Shown in pieces: positions 36,468 through 45,131 of a stretch of DNA of 64,000 nt. Position 1 is the first letter of the stretch, and the number at the start of each line of letters is the position of its first letter. This stretch comes from Chloroflexota bacterium (GTDB lineage Bacteria; Chloroflexota; Anaerolineae; Anaerolineales; Villigracilaceae). The stretch spans positions 124,001-188,000 of the forward strand of contig JAIOOU010000007.1 in assembly GCA_021414245.1 (NCBI GenBank). The letters run 5' to 3'. A program made the position numbers and the translations under genes. The notes under the pieces were generated by a model. That model ran no database searches. It worked only from the letters and a program-made list of their open reading frames with translations, and was not told the origin of the DNA.

Positions 36468-36529
36468 AATTGGATGATTTTGGTAGTATAACATGCGGCT
36501 TTCATGGAGATGGTAAAATTCCCCTGCAC

Positions 36530-37423
36530 ATGGAAAAACATCCCAAAAATAGGCTTGTGATCCTGGCTGCGGCCCTGTTTGCCCTGATCGCCCTGGTGGT
36601 GCTTGGCAGCGCGTTGAAGAATGTCTCTTTTCGACCTGCACAGAGGTTAAGTCGGTCCGAGACTGAGGTCGCACAGATCTCGGTCAATGAGGTGGTGGAA
36701 AGCATCGCAGACGTCCCGCTTTGGAAGCAGGTCGTATTTTGGGTTCTGCTTTTCTTTTTTATTTTGCTGGTTTCGGCGCTGCTCTCGCCGGAAATGCGCA
36801 AGCGATTGCTGCTGGGTATCCTCCGTCTGGCCATTTCCGTAATTCTATTTCTCTACATTATGAAGAACAATCCCGGTTTGTTGGAAGGGTTGTTCGCCAT
36901 GGCCAGCTTTGGAGCCGGACCTGCGGATCCGGCCGGGCAGGAAAATATTCCGCCGCCGGTCTTTGAACCGCCGCATATTTCCGGATGGCTTTCCTTTTTT
37001 GTCACATTGGGGATTGTCGTATTAACAGGCTGGACGATCTGGCGGATGAATCGCTGGTGGGTGCACCGCAACGAACTGCTTGCCCGGCGCCGCCCCCTGG
37101 ATGAACTGGCCGAGATCACGCGTACATCCCTGCAGGAATTATCTGAAGGCGGATCATCCTACCAGGACACGATCATCCAGTGTTACGAAAGGATGAGCCG
37201 TGCGGTAAGTGTCAGAAGGGGCCTGTCCCGTGACATGGCCATGACCCCGTCGGAATTTGCTGCACGACTCGAAAAGGCCGGCCTGCCGCGTGGACCGGTT
37301 GACCAGCTGACCCGGTTGTTTGAATCGGTCCGCTACGGGGCACGGATCTCCGAACAGCGCGAAGTCGATCAGGCAGTTTCCTGTCTGACCTCCATCCTGA
37401 AATATTGCGGAGAAGCAGCATGA
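36530..37423 (+). CDS. DUF4129 membrane protein, first gene of the MoxR operon
   Basis: The 297-residue protein has membrane helices (about 9-27, 62-80, 90-108 and 153-172) and a C-terminal DUF4129 domain (about 190-295; CYERMSRAV, MTPSEFAARL, DQLTRLFESVRYGA). DUF4129 proteins, some fused to transglutaminases, regularly accompany MoxR and DUF58 genes. The ATG at 36530 is preferred; TAAAAT at 36514-36519 lies 10 nt before it, leaving a very short leader. The stop overlaps the next start by ATGA. Confidence 0.88.
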   Translation: MEKHPKNRLVILAAALFALIALVVLGSALKNVSFRPAQRLSRSETEVAQISVNEVVESIADVPLWKQVVFWVLLFFFILLVSALLSPEMRKRLLLGILRLAISVILFLYIMKNNPGLLEGLFAMASFGAGPADPAGQENIPPPVFEPPHISGWLSFFVTLGIVVLTGWTIWRMNRWWVHRNELLARRRPLDELAEITRTSLQELSEGGSSYQDTIIQCYERMSRAVSVRRGLSRDMAMTPSEFAARLEKAGLPRGPVDQLTRLFESVRYGARISEQREVDQAVSCLTSILKYCGEAA

Positions 37424-38034
37424 CCCGCCGTGTGTTTCTTTTTGCAGGTGCACTGTTAACTGCGATCGCGATCGCCTTTCTGCTGCGGGATGTGGTCGAG
37501 CGCATGATCGTCGCACCTCTGGCCTATATCTGGTGGGTTTTGAAGTTGTATTACTCCGCATTTCCACAATATATTTTGTGGATCGTCCTGATCCTGGTTG
37601 CGGTGTTTTCCGCCGTCTCCAGCCTGATGCCTGAATCCGAGACTGGCGGGGGACCGAAGCCCGCTCCGGTCGTCCTTCAAGGGCGGATCGCAGGTCTCGC
37701 GGAGTGGTTGAATAAATCCAGGCACGGCGGTATTTACTACAAGTGGCTGATCGCAAACCGGTTGGGGAAGACTGCCCGCGAAATTCTGGCCCAGCGCGAG
37801 GGACATACGGTCAGCAAAAAGTTTGGGCGTTTGCAGGGACAGGATTGGCATCCTTCGGAGAACATGGACAGCTATCTGGAAAGCGGATTGAACGGTTCGT
37901 TTGCCGATTATCCCCAGCCGCGATTTTGGACGACCCCGCTGCCCACGCCTCTCGACCTGGATACGGAGCAGGTTGTTGATTACCTTGAAGGTGAAATGGA
38001 GACGCATCATGATGGAAATCACAAGGGTATCTGA
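37420..38034 (+). CDS. unidentified membrane protein of the MoxR operon
   Basis: The 204-residue protein has two or three N-terminal membrane helices (about 4-25, 32-48 and 50-66) and a hydrophilic C-terminal region containing LANRLGKTAREILAQREG-like helical sequence and an acidic, His-rich end. It overlaps the DUF4129 gene by 4 nt and the MoxR gene by 26 nt, and so is firmly part of the operon. I do not recognise the family. Similar genes of unknown function often sit between DUF4129 and MoxR in related operons. Confidence 0.82.
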   Translation: MTRRVFLFAGALLTAIAIAFLLRDVVERMIVAPLAYIWWVLKLYYSAFPQYILWIVLILVAVFSAVSSLMPESETGGGPKPAPVVLQGRIAGLAEWLNKSRHGGIYYKWLIANRLGKTAREILAQREGHTVSKKFGRLQGQDWHPSENMDSYLESGLNGSFADYPQPRFWTTPLPTPLDLDTEQVVDYLEGEMETHHDGNHKGI

Positions 38035-38962
38035 ATTAAGCCGCAAGGTGATCGATGAAGTCGAACGGGCCATTGTTGGCAAGCGTGAACTGCTTGAAAT
38101 GATCATGGCGGCCGTGCTTGCGGGTGGACATGTCCTGCTCGAGGATTATCCCGGCCTGGGCAAGACCTTGATCGCGCGCAGTTTTGCCTCGGCGCTCGGA
38201 TTGGATTTCAAACGTATTCAATTCACACCAGACCTGCTGCCTGGCGATATCACCGGTGGATATATCTTTAATCGCACCAAAAACAAATTTGAATTGCGGC
38301 AGGGTCCGGTCTTCACCAATATTTTACTGGCGGATGAGATCAATCGCGCCTCGCCAAAAACCCAGTCCGCTTTGCTGGAAGCCATGCAGGAAGGCCAGGT
38401 GACCCTGGAAGGGGAGAGCCTGAAACTGGCCGATCCCTTCCTTGTGCTTGCCACCCAAAACCCGATCGAATATGAAGGTACGTTCCCGCTGCCCGAAGCC
38501 CAATTGGACCGTTTCATGTTGAAACTCACGGTGGGATATCCCAGTCTCGAAGAGGAAAAGGAAATTCTGCAGCGCCGCCGTGAACGCAAACGGGATGAAC
38601 TCGCACTCAGGCAGATCACCAAACCTAAACAGCTGCTTGAAATGCGCGCCGCTCTTGAGAACGTGCATGTGGACCCGGACCTGGAGGGATACATCTCGGC
38701 CCTCGTGCATGCCACACGCATTGACAGGCGGGTGGCTGTGGGCGCCAGTCCGCGCGGGTCGCTGGCATTTCTAAAGATGGCACGCGCACAGGCGGTGCTG
38801 GCGGGGCGCAATTATATTTTGCCCGATGACGTCAAACATTTTGCGGTGCCTGTCCTGAGTCACCGTCTTTTGCTTCAACCTGAATACTGGATGTCCAGGC
38901 AGATTCATGGCGACGTGATTCGTGACGTATTGAAAGCCACGCCCGTTCCGGTCATTCAATAA
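38009..38962 (+). CDS. MoxR-family AAA+ ATPase
   Basis: The 317-residue AAA+ ATPase has Walker A EDYPGLGKT (45-53), Walker B LLADEINRASPKTQSALLEA, sensor/arginine region ATQNPIEYEGTFPLPEAQLD and a C-terminal lid domain with ASPRGSLAFLK. MoxR proteins act as chaperones for metal insertion or protein-complex maturation, usually with DUF58/VWA partners, as here. I start at the ATG at 38009, preceded by GGAG, rather than at the upstream in-frame ATG inside the previous gene. Confidence 0.94.
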   Translation: MMEITRVSELSRKVIDEVERAIVGKRELLEMIMAAVLAGGHVLLEDYPGLGKTLIARSFASALGLDFKRIQFTPDLLPGDITGGYIFNRTKNKFELRQGPVFTNILLADEINRASPKTQSALLEAMQEGQVTLEGESLKLADPFLVLATQNPIEYEGTFPLPEAQLDRFMLKLTVGYPSLEEEKEILQRRRERKRDELALRQITKPKQLLEMRAALENVHVDPDLEGYISALVHATRIDRRVAVGASPRGSLAFLKMARAQAVLAGRNYILPDDVKHFAVPVLSHRLLLQPEYWMSRQIHGDVIRDVLKATPVPVIQ

Positions 38963-38963
38963 A

Positions 38964-40229
38964 TTGCGCCGCTCCATTTTCCTTTCCTCGCTTGTATACG
39001 GTCTGTTGTTGGCCGGGCTGATCACCCTGCGCGGTCAACTTATCGCGCTTGCCATTCCAATTGTCCTGTATCTTTTGTTTGGGTTTTGGAATGCGCCGGA
39101 GGTCCTGGACCTGCAGATCGAGCGCCGGCTTTCACACGACCGGATCAGCCCGGGTTCAGAGTCGGTGGTGACGTTGACGGTGACCAACCATGGCACGGAT
39201 ATCGAGGAGCTCATGCTTGACGAAAAGATATCCCCGCAATTATCGGTCCGCTTCGGTTCGACCCGTCATCTGCTTCGGCTCGCGAAGGGCGGTTCCCACA
39301 CTTTCACCTATACGGTCGCCGGTCCGCGCGGCTCCTATCCTTTTGAAACCATTCATGCCACCGCCACGGAATCCTTAGGGTTGATGCGCCGCGAGCAGTT
39401 CGTACGGTCCAATGAGCGCTTGTTCATCTTTCCGGAATTCAGACGGCTGAAGCATGTGTCCATTCGCCCTCGCAGGACCCGGGTGTATGCAGGCAGCATC
39501 CCCGCCCGTATTGGCGGCAGCGGGACCGAATTCTTCGGCGTGCGCGAATATCAATCCGGAGATTCATCGCGTACGATTAACTGGCGGGTCAGCGCGCGCC
39601 ATGATGAAAACCTGTATTCCAATGAGTATCAGCAGGAACGGGTGGCAGATGTCGGTATCGTGGTGGATGCGCGCACCCATGCAAATTTGTTTGGTCCCAC
39701 CCGGTCGATTTTTGAATATACAGTGGCCGCATCGGCCGCCCTGGCCGATGCATTTTTGATGCAGGGGAATCGGGTGGGCCTGCTGGTCTATGGCAGTTTT
39801 CTTGGCTGGACTTTGCCTGGCTATGGAAAGGTCCAGCGTGAAAGGATTCTGCAGGCTTTGGCACATGCCGAAGTGGGGACCAGTTCGGTTTTCGCAGGCC
39901 TGGAACATTTATCTCCGCGCATGTTTCCTCCCGAGTCACAGATCGTGTTGGTGAGTTCGCTCGTGAATGACGACTTAAATGTACTTGTGCAGCTGCGTGG
40001 ACGCGGCTACCAGGTCATGGTCATCACTCCGGACCCGGTCAAATTCGAGCTGGGAATCCTGCCGTCGTCACAGTCCGTGGACCTGGCCGCACGCGTTGTC
40101 CGTATGGAACGTGATTTGTTAATCCGCCGGCTGGAGCGGGCCGGGATTCAGGTTCTCGAGTGGGATGTGTCCCTTCCGCTGGACCAGGCTATCGGTCCGG
40201 TGTTGATGCGCCACAGGAGGCTGATGTGA
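38964..40229 (+). CDS. DUF58 protein, MoxR partner
   Basis: The 421-residue protein has two N-terminal membrane helices (about 4-35), a beta-rich domain and a DUF58 core with the family signature FGVREYQSGDSSRTINWRVS, followed by a VWA-like fold (VGIVVDAR, then NRVGLLVYGSF). The start is TTG, 1 nt after the MoxR stop; no ATG fits before the membrane helix. MoxR-DUF58 pairs are typically linked to envelope or metal-cofactor maturation. The stop overlaps the next gene start (GTGA). Confidence 0.92.
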   Translation: MRRSIFLSSLVYGLLLAGLITLRGQLIALAIPIVLYLLFGFWNAPEVLDLQIERRLSHDRISPGSESVVTLTVTNHGTDIEELMLDEKISPQLSVRFGSTRHLLRLAKGGSHTFTYTVAGPRGSYPFETIHATATESLGLMRREQFVRSNERLFIFPEFRRLKHVSIRPRRTRVYAGSIPARIGGSGTEFFGVREYQSGDSSRTINWRVSARHDENLYSNEYQQERVADVGIVVDARTHANLFGPTRSIFEYTVAASAALADAFLMQGNRVGLLVYGSFLGWTLPGYGKVQRERILQALAHAEVGTSSVFAGLEHLSPRMFPPESQIVLVSSLVNDDLNVLVQLRGRGYQVMVITPDPVKFELGILPSSQSVDLAARVVRMERDLLIRRLERAGIQVLEWDVSLPLDQAIGPVLMRHRRLM

Positions 40230-40714
40230 CTTTGATCGCATTGATATCCGCCATTGTGATCGCCAGCTCGTCCCTGGCCTGGGAATTTGAACAACGGGGG
40301 TTTTCCTCCTTTGCAGTCTGGATTCTGATCTTTGGGGTGGTCTGGCTGCTCGCGATCTGGCGCAGATGGAAATGGTATTCACCCTTTGCCTTGATCAGCG
40401 CAACCATACTGGCGGCCCTCGGTTTGTATCTGGATTTCAATCCCGGCTGGATGTTTGCCGGCGGGGTTTTTGCGCTTTTCGCGTGGGATATGGCGGAGTT
40501 TCGTCAGCGCCTGTATTTGATGGCGGCGGATGACGACACGCGCGGGATCGAGCGCCGTCATCTGGCACGCGTGAGTTTGCTGATGCTGGCAGGTTTGTTT
40601 CTTGCCTCGATTGTCATGCTGATCCGCGTACAATTTACTTTTGAGTGGGGGGTGTTTCTTGTGGCTGTGATCCTGCTCGGGCTTGCGCAACTGGTCGGCT
40701 GGTTTAAGCGGTGA
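40226..40714 (+). CDS. small polytopic membrane protein ending the MoxR operon
   Basis: The 162-residue protein has four or five membrane helices (about 2-20, 29-45, 51-75, 107-125 and 132-155). The start is GTG at 40226, overlapping the DUF58 stop by 4 nt, with a perfect AGGAGG 5 nt upstream. No family is recognised. Its 3' end overlaps the convergent P-loop kinase gene by 11 nt, so the two transcripts must be read through each other. Confidence 0.82.
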   Translation: MTLIALISAIVIASSSLAWEFEQRGFSSFAVWILIFGVVWLLAIWRRWKWYSPFALISATILAALGLYLDFNPGWMFAGGVFALFAWDMAEFRQRLYLMAADDDTRGIERRHLARVSLLMLAGLFLASIVMLIRVQFTFEWGVFLVAVILLGLAQLVGWFKR

Positions 40715-41246
40715 TTTTTTTCAGCCACTCCTTGGCACGGGCGGGGTGATCGAAGCGGATGATGTTCAAATGCGAATTTTCAGGCAATGCAAAAAGCGCG
40801 GGATATTCACGTTTGCGCCTCCAGTAGGTCTTGAACAGCCAGCGAAACAGGGACTCGTTGGACCATATTTTCATGTGTGTCCAGAAATTTTCAACGTTGT
40901 CTGAAAATAATTTTTCCCGGGTAACTGCACGCCGGATGGTGCGCGTCAATAGGCGCCAGAAAACGATCGGAAACGGATAATCGAGCCAGATAATGGTGTC
41001 TGCTTTCTTCCAGAGAAGATCGCGCACCACATGATAGTTCCCCGCCACGACCCAGGCTCCGGCCAGGGTAGCCAGTTCAACGCGCCGACGAAATACTTCA
41101 TCCGGCGCTTCCACCCAATTTGGCTCCCAGTGCAGGGCATCCAGGTCGATAAAGTCCGCGCCAAGTTTTCCAGCCAGCCTGGCTGCCAGTGTGGACTTGC
41201 CCGAGCTGGTTGTGCCGACGACAATAATATGGGGAGGGGTATTCAT
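40704..41246 (-). CDS. P-loop nucleotide kinase-like protein (adenylate-kinase/FlaR-like)
   Basis: The 180-residue protein has Walker A GTTSSGKST (11-19), FIDLDALHW, WVVAGNY and a basic lid-like region rich in Arg and Lys (RRAVTREKLF). This matches the small AAA/adenylate-kinase-like group sometimes called topology modulation or FlaR-like proteins. The substrate is unknown. TATAAT lies 11 nt before the ATG and there is no Shine-Dalgarno sequence, so the leader is very short. Confidence 0.85.
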   Translation of the reverse strand: MNTPPHIIVVGTTSSGKSTLAARLAGKLGADFIDLDALHWEPNWVEAPDEVFRRRVELATLAGAWVVAGNYHVVRDLLWKKADTIIWLDYPFPIVFWRLLTRTIRRAVTREKLFSDNVENFWTHMKIWSNESLFRWLFKTYWRRKREYPALFALPENSHLNIIRFDHPARAKEWLKKITA

Positions 41247-41303
41247 GTCAGGTGGGGATTATAATTTGCCAGACAAAATTCATAAATCCATGTGAGGCCT
41301 TTC

Positions 41304-42656
41304 ATGTTCGATCTGCCCGATGACGAAATTCTCCCGCTTTCCAGGGAGCATGTATTCTGGACGTGGTCTGCCCAGGCCAAAGTCAATCCGCTTGCCGTGA
41401 AACGCGCCAAAGGTGTATATTTTTGGGATGTGGAAGATAAACGCTATCTTGATTTCAACTCGATGACGATGTGCGTCAACATTGGCCACGGGAATGAACG
41501 CGTCATCAAGGCCATGCAGGATCAGGCGGCAGAATTATCCTACGCAGCGCCGGGCATGGCCACGAAGATCCGCGCGATCGCCAGCAAAGCGGTTGCCGGG
41601 ATCACACCTCAGGCAGCGTTGACCAGGGTACTGTTCACCCTCGGCGGCGCGGATGCCAACGAGAACGCCATCAAGCTGGCGCGCGGTTATACCGGGCGGC
41701 ACAAGATCCTGGCACGGTACCGGTCATACCATGGCGCCAGCGCAGGGGCCATGGCAGCCACCGGGGATCCGCGGCGCGTGGCCTGGGAGCCGAACCTGAT
41801 GACCGGGGTGGTGCATTTCCTGGATCCATACCGCTATCGTTCCACATTTCACCGGCTGAATCCCGATATTTCTGAGGAGGAATTCTCCCGCGATTACCTT
41901 AATCATCTGGAGGAGATCATCCTGTATGAAGGTCCGCAGTCGATTGCGGGAATCATCATGGAATCCGTTACGGGCACGAACGGGATCATCATCCCCCCGC
42001 AGGGATACATGCAGGGGGTGCGCGCACTGTGCGACAAATACGGCATTGTGATGATCGCGGATGAGGTCATGAGCGGATTCGGCCGTACGGGAAAATGGTT
42101 CGCGGTCGATCATTGGAATGTTGTGCCGGACATCATGACCATGGCCAAGGGACTCACGTCCGCCTACGCGCCGCTCGGCGCGGTCGCAATGAAGCCCGAA
42201 ATTGCCGCAGCTTTCAATGAGCATGCCTTTGAAAGCGGGTTGACCTATACTTCACATCCCATTTCATTGGCCGCGGCAGTGGCGAATATTCAAGTGATGA
42301 AAGAGGACAAGCTGGTCGAGCATGCTGCGGGCATGGGGGCTGTTTTGCGCAGGATGTTGACGGATCTTGGCGAGGCACATCCCTCCATCGGGGAGGTCCG
42401 CAACCTTGGATTGTTCGGAATCATCGAACTGGTCAGGGATCGTAAAACAAAGGAACCGCTCGCTCCCTGGAACGGGTCCTCTCCGGAGATGGCTGCCTTG
42501 AAGAAATATTGCACTGATCATGGTTTGTTCATTTACACCCATTGGCATACCATCCTGATCATCCCGCCGTTGATCATTACCGAGGAACAATTAAAGGAAG
42601 GTATGGATGTTTTGGATAAAGCCCTGGAGAGTACGGATCAGGTTGTAAAAAAATAA
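41304..42656 (+). CDS. class III aminotransferase (PLP-dependent)
   Basis: The 450-residue enzyme of the aspartate-aminotransferase fold, class III, has YLDFNSMTMCVNIGHGN, the PLP-phosphate loop TLGGADANENAIKLAR, IADEVMSGFGRTGKWFA and the Schiff-base Lys K282 in MAKGLTSAYAPLGAV. The closest style is the taurine:pyruvate/omega-aminotransferase group, but the amino donor cannot be fixed by eye. I chose the ATG at 41304, with GAGG 6 nt upstream, over the GTG at 41292. It stands alone and ends at a strong hairpin. Confidence 0.92.
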   Translation: MFDLPDDEILPLSREHVFWTWSAQAKVNPLAVKRAKGVYFWDVEDKRYLDFNSMTMCVNIGHGNERVIKAMQDQAAELSYAAPGMATKIRAIASKAVAGITPQAALTRVLFTLGGADANENAIKLARGYTGRHKILARYRSYHGASAGAMAATGDPRRVAWEPNLMTGVVHFLDPYRYRSTFHRLNPDISEEEFSRDYLNHLEEIILYEGPQSIAGIIMESVTGTNGIIIPPQGYMQGVRALCDKYGIVMIADEVMSGFGRTGKWFAVDHWNVVPDIMTMAKGLTSAYAPLGAVAMKPEIAAAFNEHAFESGLTYTSHPISLAAAVANIQVMKEDKLVEHAAGMGAVLRRMLTDLGEAHPSIGEVRNLGLFGIIELVRDRKTKEPLAPWNGSSPEMAALKKYCTDHGLFIYTHWHTILIIPPLIITEEQLKEGMDVLDKALESTDQVVKK

Positions 42657-42680
42657 AAATATCCTGTAAAGGAACATAAA

Positions 42681-42708
42681 AAAGACCCTGTCAAAAGACA
42701 GGGTCTTT
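42681..42708. terminator. bidirectional terminator, aminotransferase / Flp pilin
   Basis: Stem AAAGACCCTGTC / GACAGGGTCTTT with an AAAA loop. T-rich flanks on both strands suit the two convergent genes. Confidence 0.9.
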
Positions 42709-42729
42709 TTTATGTTAAGTGGACGTGGA

Positions 42730-42885
42730 TTAGACGCCGGAAAGGCTGGAGTTGATTTTGCTGAACACGTTGCCGATGATGGGGCCAAGGATCATCAAAG
42801 CTGCAATGACGACGATAGCTACCAAAACGAGGATTAAGGCATATTCAACAAGACCCTGACCTTTTTCTTTGGGTGAAAATAACAT
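42730..42885 (-). CDS. Flp/Fap-type pilin, 51 aa
   Basis: A 51-codon ORF encodes a type IVb (Flp) prepilin: a short basic leader ending in KG, then QGLVEYALILVLVAIVVIAA. Cleavage after G9 puts the invariant Glu at +5 next to Tyr, as in Flp pilins processed by TadV/CpaA. A membrane helix and a short Ser-rich C-terminus follow. AAGGAG lies about 11 nt before the ATG. No Tad export gene is in the window, so the assembly machinery must be elsewhere, or this is an orphan pilin. Confidence 0.9.
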   Translation of the reverse strand: MLFSPKEKGQGLVEYALILVLVAIVVIAALMILGPIIGNVFSKINSSLSGV

Positions 42886-43039
42886 GGTATAAAATTCTCC
42901 TTTCTAGTAGATTTCGCAGGAAGGTCTCCTGAGATTGACTTTATTTTACTCTGTCCAGGCGAAAAGGCAAGTGATTTGCGCAGTTTTGCCCTAACAGTTA
43001 TGTTAACTTTACCCTTTAGGTGGATCTTTTCCCTGATTT

Positions 43040-45082
43040 TTATTTGGCCGGCAACGTGGTCGGTGCAGGGGGCGGAATGCGATGTGCTCCGGGGTAAAGC
43101 GGCATGTCTGCCATGTAGTAGGCATGTTCATAAGCCGTGGTGGCTCCGCCCTCGCCAATAATTGGTTCGATCAGTTCATTACCATTCGAGTCGGTGCCCG
43201 AGGTGATTTGATCTGCAAGTGCGGCCATCTCATTGATCACCGTTTCCATGTCCGGACCAAAAGGCATTTTTTGCAACTGCAATGCCTTTTCAAGAAGCTG
43301 TATGGTCCAGCCGTTCATATTATCCAGGCAAATGATGACATGTTCGCTGTGCAGTTTGATGTTCTGGGTTGCATCCGGGGCCTGGGCGGCGAATTTCGCA
43401 TGCGATTTCGCCTGTGAAATATAACCCTGGTCGGTGTACCCTGGATCCCCGTTCTCCAAAAGCCCAAACCCGTCACTCGCATCATCAATGGTGCCATTTT
43501 TATCCCAATCAAGATACTGGTTGGTGTTTGCGCTGCCTGCGATCTCGTTGATGATCTCTTCGGTCTTTTCGCGGATCTGGGCTTCGTCGCCCCTGGAAAA
43601 GGCCAGTTGAAGTTCGCTGGTGCTGTTGTCAACGGCGTCGACTGAGTTCCACAAACCCTGCATAAGAGCGGTCTGTTCGGGAGCGCCAGGGAAGGCAACG
43701 ATCAAATGACGGATGTGAATGAAGGCGAAGGGCGGGAATACCGAGGAGGCCGCGATATTTCCCGAGGAATCATTCGGGGTCGGGTCGTTGTCGGGTTCAA
43801 GGGTGATCTCAACCTGGTCGAAGGCCTGAAGGATGTTTTCCTGACTTGGAATCGTGAAGGTCAAATTGCCCTGGCCTCCCTCATCCATGGAGACTGTGCC
43901 GATGTTTCTGCGGGTTTCTCCGCCCTGGGCAAGCAGCCAGACGTCATAATGCATGCCGGGATCGGGAACAGGAAGGTCGGTAAGTTTAACGGTTGCCTTA
44001 TCCACCAGGGCATTTTGATCCGCAAAAGCAACCTGTCCGACAGGCAGGTCATGCGGAGCCACTGGGGGACGTAAAAAGCGGAAGGCAATGATGGAAGCGA
44101 TCAGAATCACAAGGGCGCCGATTCCCACCCAGGTCCAATTGATCGAACCGCGCCCTTTATTCTTCTGCAGGGAGGCCTGTGCGACTTTGACGATCGTGAG
44201 GGTTTGCAGGGAAACGGTCTGCCCGTTAAAAACGGAGATGAATTCATCGACCATTTCCTTCGCGCTGTGATAGCGAAGATCGGGGTCCTTGGAAAGGGCG
44301 CGGTCGATGATGGTTTGCAGGTCGGTGGAGATCCCGTCGATGGCTGGTGGGGGGTCGTTTAAGTGTTTCATCAAAACGCCGAACGAAGACTCGGCGTCAA
44401 ATGGGACCACGCCTGCGAGCATTTCATACAGCATGACGCCCAGGGAATAGATATCGGTCCTGCGGTCCACCCGCTCGCCACGGGCTTGTTCGGGACTCAT
44501 GTAGGTTGGGGTGCCGGAGACGGTACCTGTTGAGGTTTGGATGGATGAATCAAGAAGGCGGACCAGGCCGAAGTCGGTAAGGATCGGTTCGACATCTGCA
44601 GGCAATGGCAGATTGGGGTCGACCGGACCGCTTGCCGAGCGCAGCAGAACGTTGGCGGGTTTCAGGTCCCGATGGACCATGTTTTGAGAATGGGCGTAAT
44701 CCACTGCGGAGGCAAGCGGGGAAAGGATCCGGGCGATCATGTCATAAGACAGTTTTTCGCCGCGCTTGTGCAGGGCCTTGAGATAATTTGCAAGCGAGGC
44801 CCCCTCGACCAGTTCCATGATCAGGCAGGGCTGGCCGTCGGCCAGTTCATAATCGAACATCTGGATGATGTTCGGGTGGCGCAGTCCGGCCACAACGCGT
44901 GCTTCGCGTTCAAAACGCTTCTGGTTTTCCGGGTCGGTATCGACATGCTCGCGCATGATCTTTACCGCCACTTTGCGATTTAACGAAGCATGTTCGCCGA
45001 GGTAGACTTCCGCCATTCCCCCGCGGGCGATTAATTCGCCGATATATACTTTGCCGATCGTTCTTCCGGTCCAATTGGGCAT
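43040..45082 (-). CDS. transmembrane Ser/Thr protein kinase with RskA-like external domain
   Basis: The 680-residue protein has a PknB-type kinase domain (about 10-275) with the Gly-rich loop ARGGMAEVYLG, K41 in VAVKIM, HRDLKPANVLL, DFG and YMSPEQARG. A juxtamembrane linker, one membrane helix (about 335-358) and an extracellular part follow. That part begins with an RskA/anti-sigma-K-like domain (PGMHYDVWLL, VEITLEPDNDPTPN; about 375-470) and continues in a helical region. An EF-hand/dockerin-like loop DWDKNGTIDDASD starts at D525, which suggests calcium binding. The frame opens at 45241, but MPNWTG at 45082 starts the protein, 6 nt after a TATAAT box. Confidence 0.92.
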   Translation of the reverse strand: MPNWTGRTIGKVYIGELIARGGMAEVYLGEHASLNRKVAVKIMREHVDTDPENQKRFEREARVVAGLRHPNIIQMFDYELADGQPCLIMELVEGASLANYLKALHKRGEKLSYDMIARILSPLASAVDYAHSQNMVHRDLKPANVLLRSASGPVDPNLPLPADVEPILTDFGLVRLLDSSIQTSTGTVSGTPTYMSPEQARGERVDRRTDIYSLGVMLYEMLAGVVPFDAESSFGVLMKHLNDPPPAIDGISTDLQTIIDRALSKDPDLRYHSAKEMVDEFISVFNGQTVSLQTLTIVKVAQASLQKNKGRGSINWTWVGIGALVILIASIIAFRFLRPPVAPHDLPVGQVAFADQNALVDKATVKLTDLPVPDPGMHYDVWLLAQGGETRRNIGTVSMDEGGQGNLTFTIPSQENILQAFDQVEITLEPDNDPTPNDSSGNIAASSVFPPFAFIHIRHLIVAFPGAPEQTALMQGLWNSVDAVDNSTSELQLAFSRGDEAQIREKTEEIINEIAGSANTNQYLDWDKNGTIDDASDGFGLLENGDPGYTDQGYISQAKSHAKFAAQAPDATQNIKLHSEHVIICLDNMNGWTIQLLEKALQLQKMPFGPDMETVINEMAALADQITSGTDSNGNELIEPIIGEGGATTAYEHAYYMADMPLYPGAHRIPPPAPTTLPAK

Positions 45083-45085
45083 TTG

Positions 45086-45111
45086 CCGATTATACCCGAT
45101 AGTATAATCGG
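45086..45111. promoter_or_regulatory. symmetric divergent promoter between the Ser/Thr kinase and cinA-like genes
   Basis: A perfect inverted repeat, CCGATTATAC / GTATAATCGG with a CCGATA spacer, contains a TATAAT on each strand: 45089-45094 for the - strand kinase and 45103-45108 for the + strand gene. On the - strand TTTGAC (45111-45116) stands 16 bp upstream as a -35. The palindrome may also be an operator. Confidence 0.6.
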
Positions 45112-45131
45112 TCAAATTGCAAGGAGATTTC

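Noticed and set aside
36468-36674. N-terminal extension of the transporter fusion to 36674
   Set aside because: It overlaps the divergent DUF4129 gene and reads low-complexity Ser/Pro/Gly sequence; the ATG at 36467 gives a normal membrane N-terminus.
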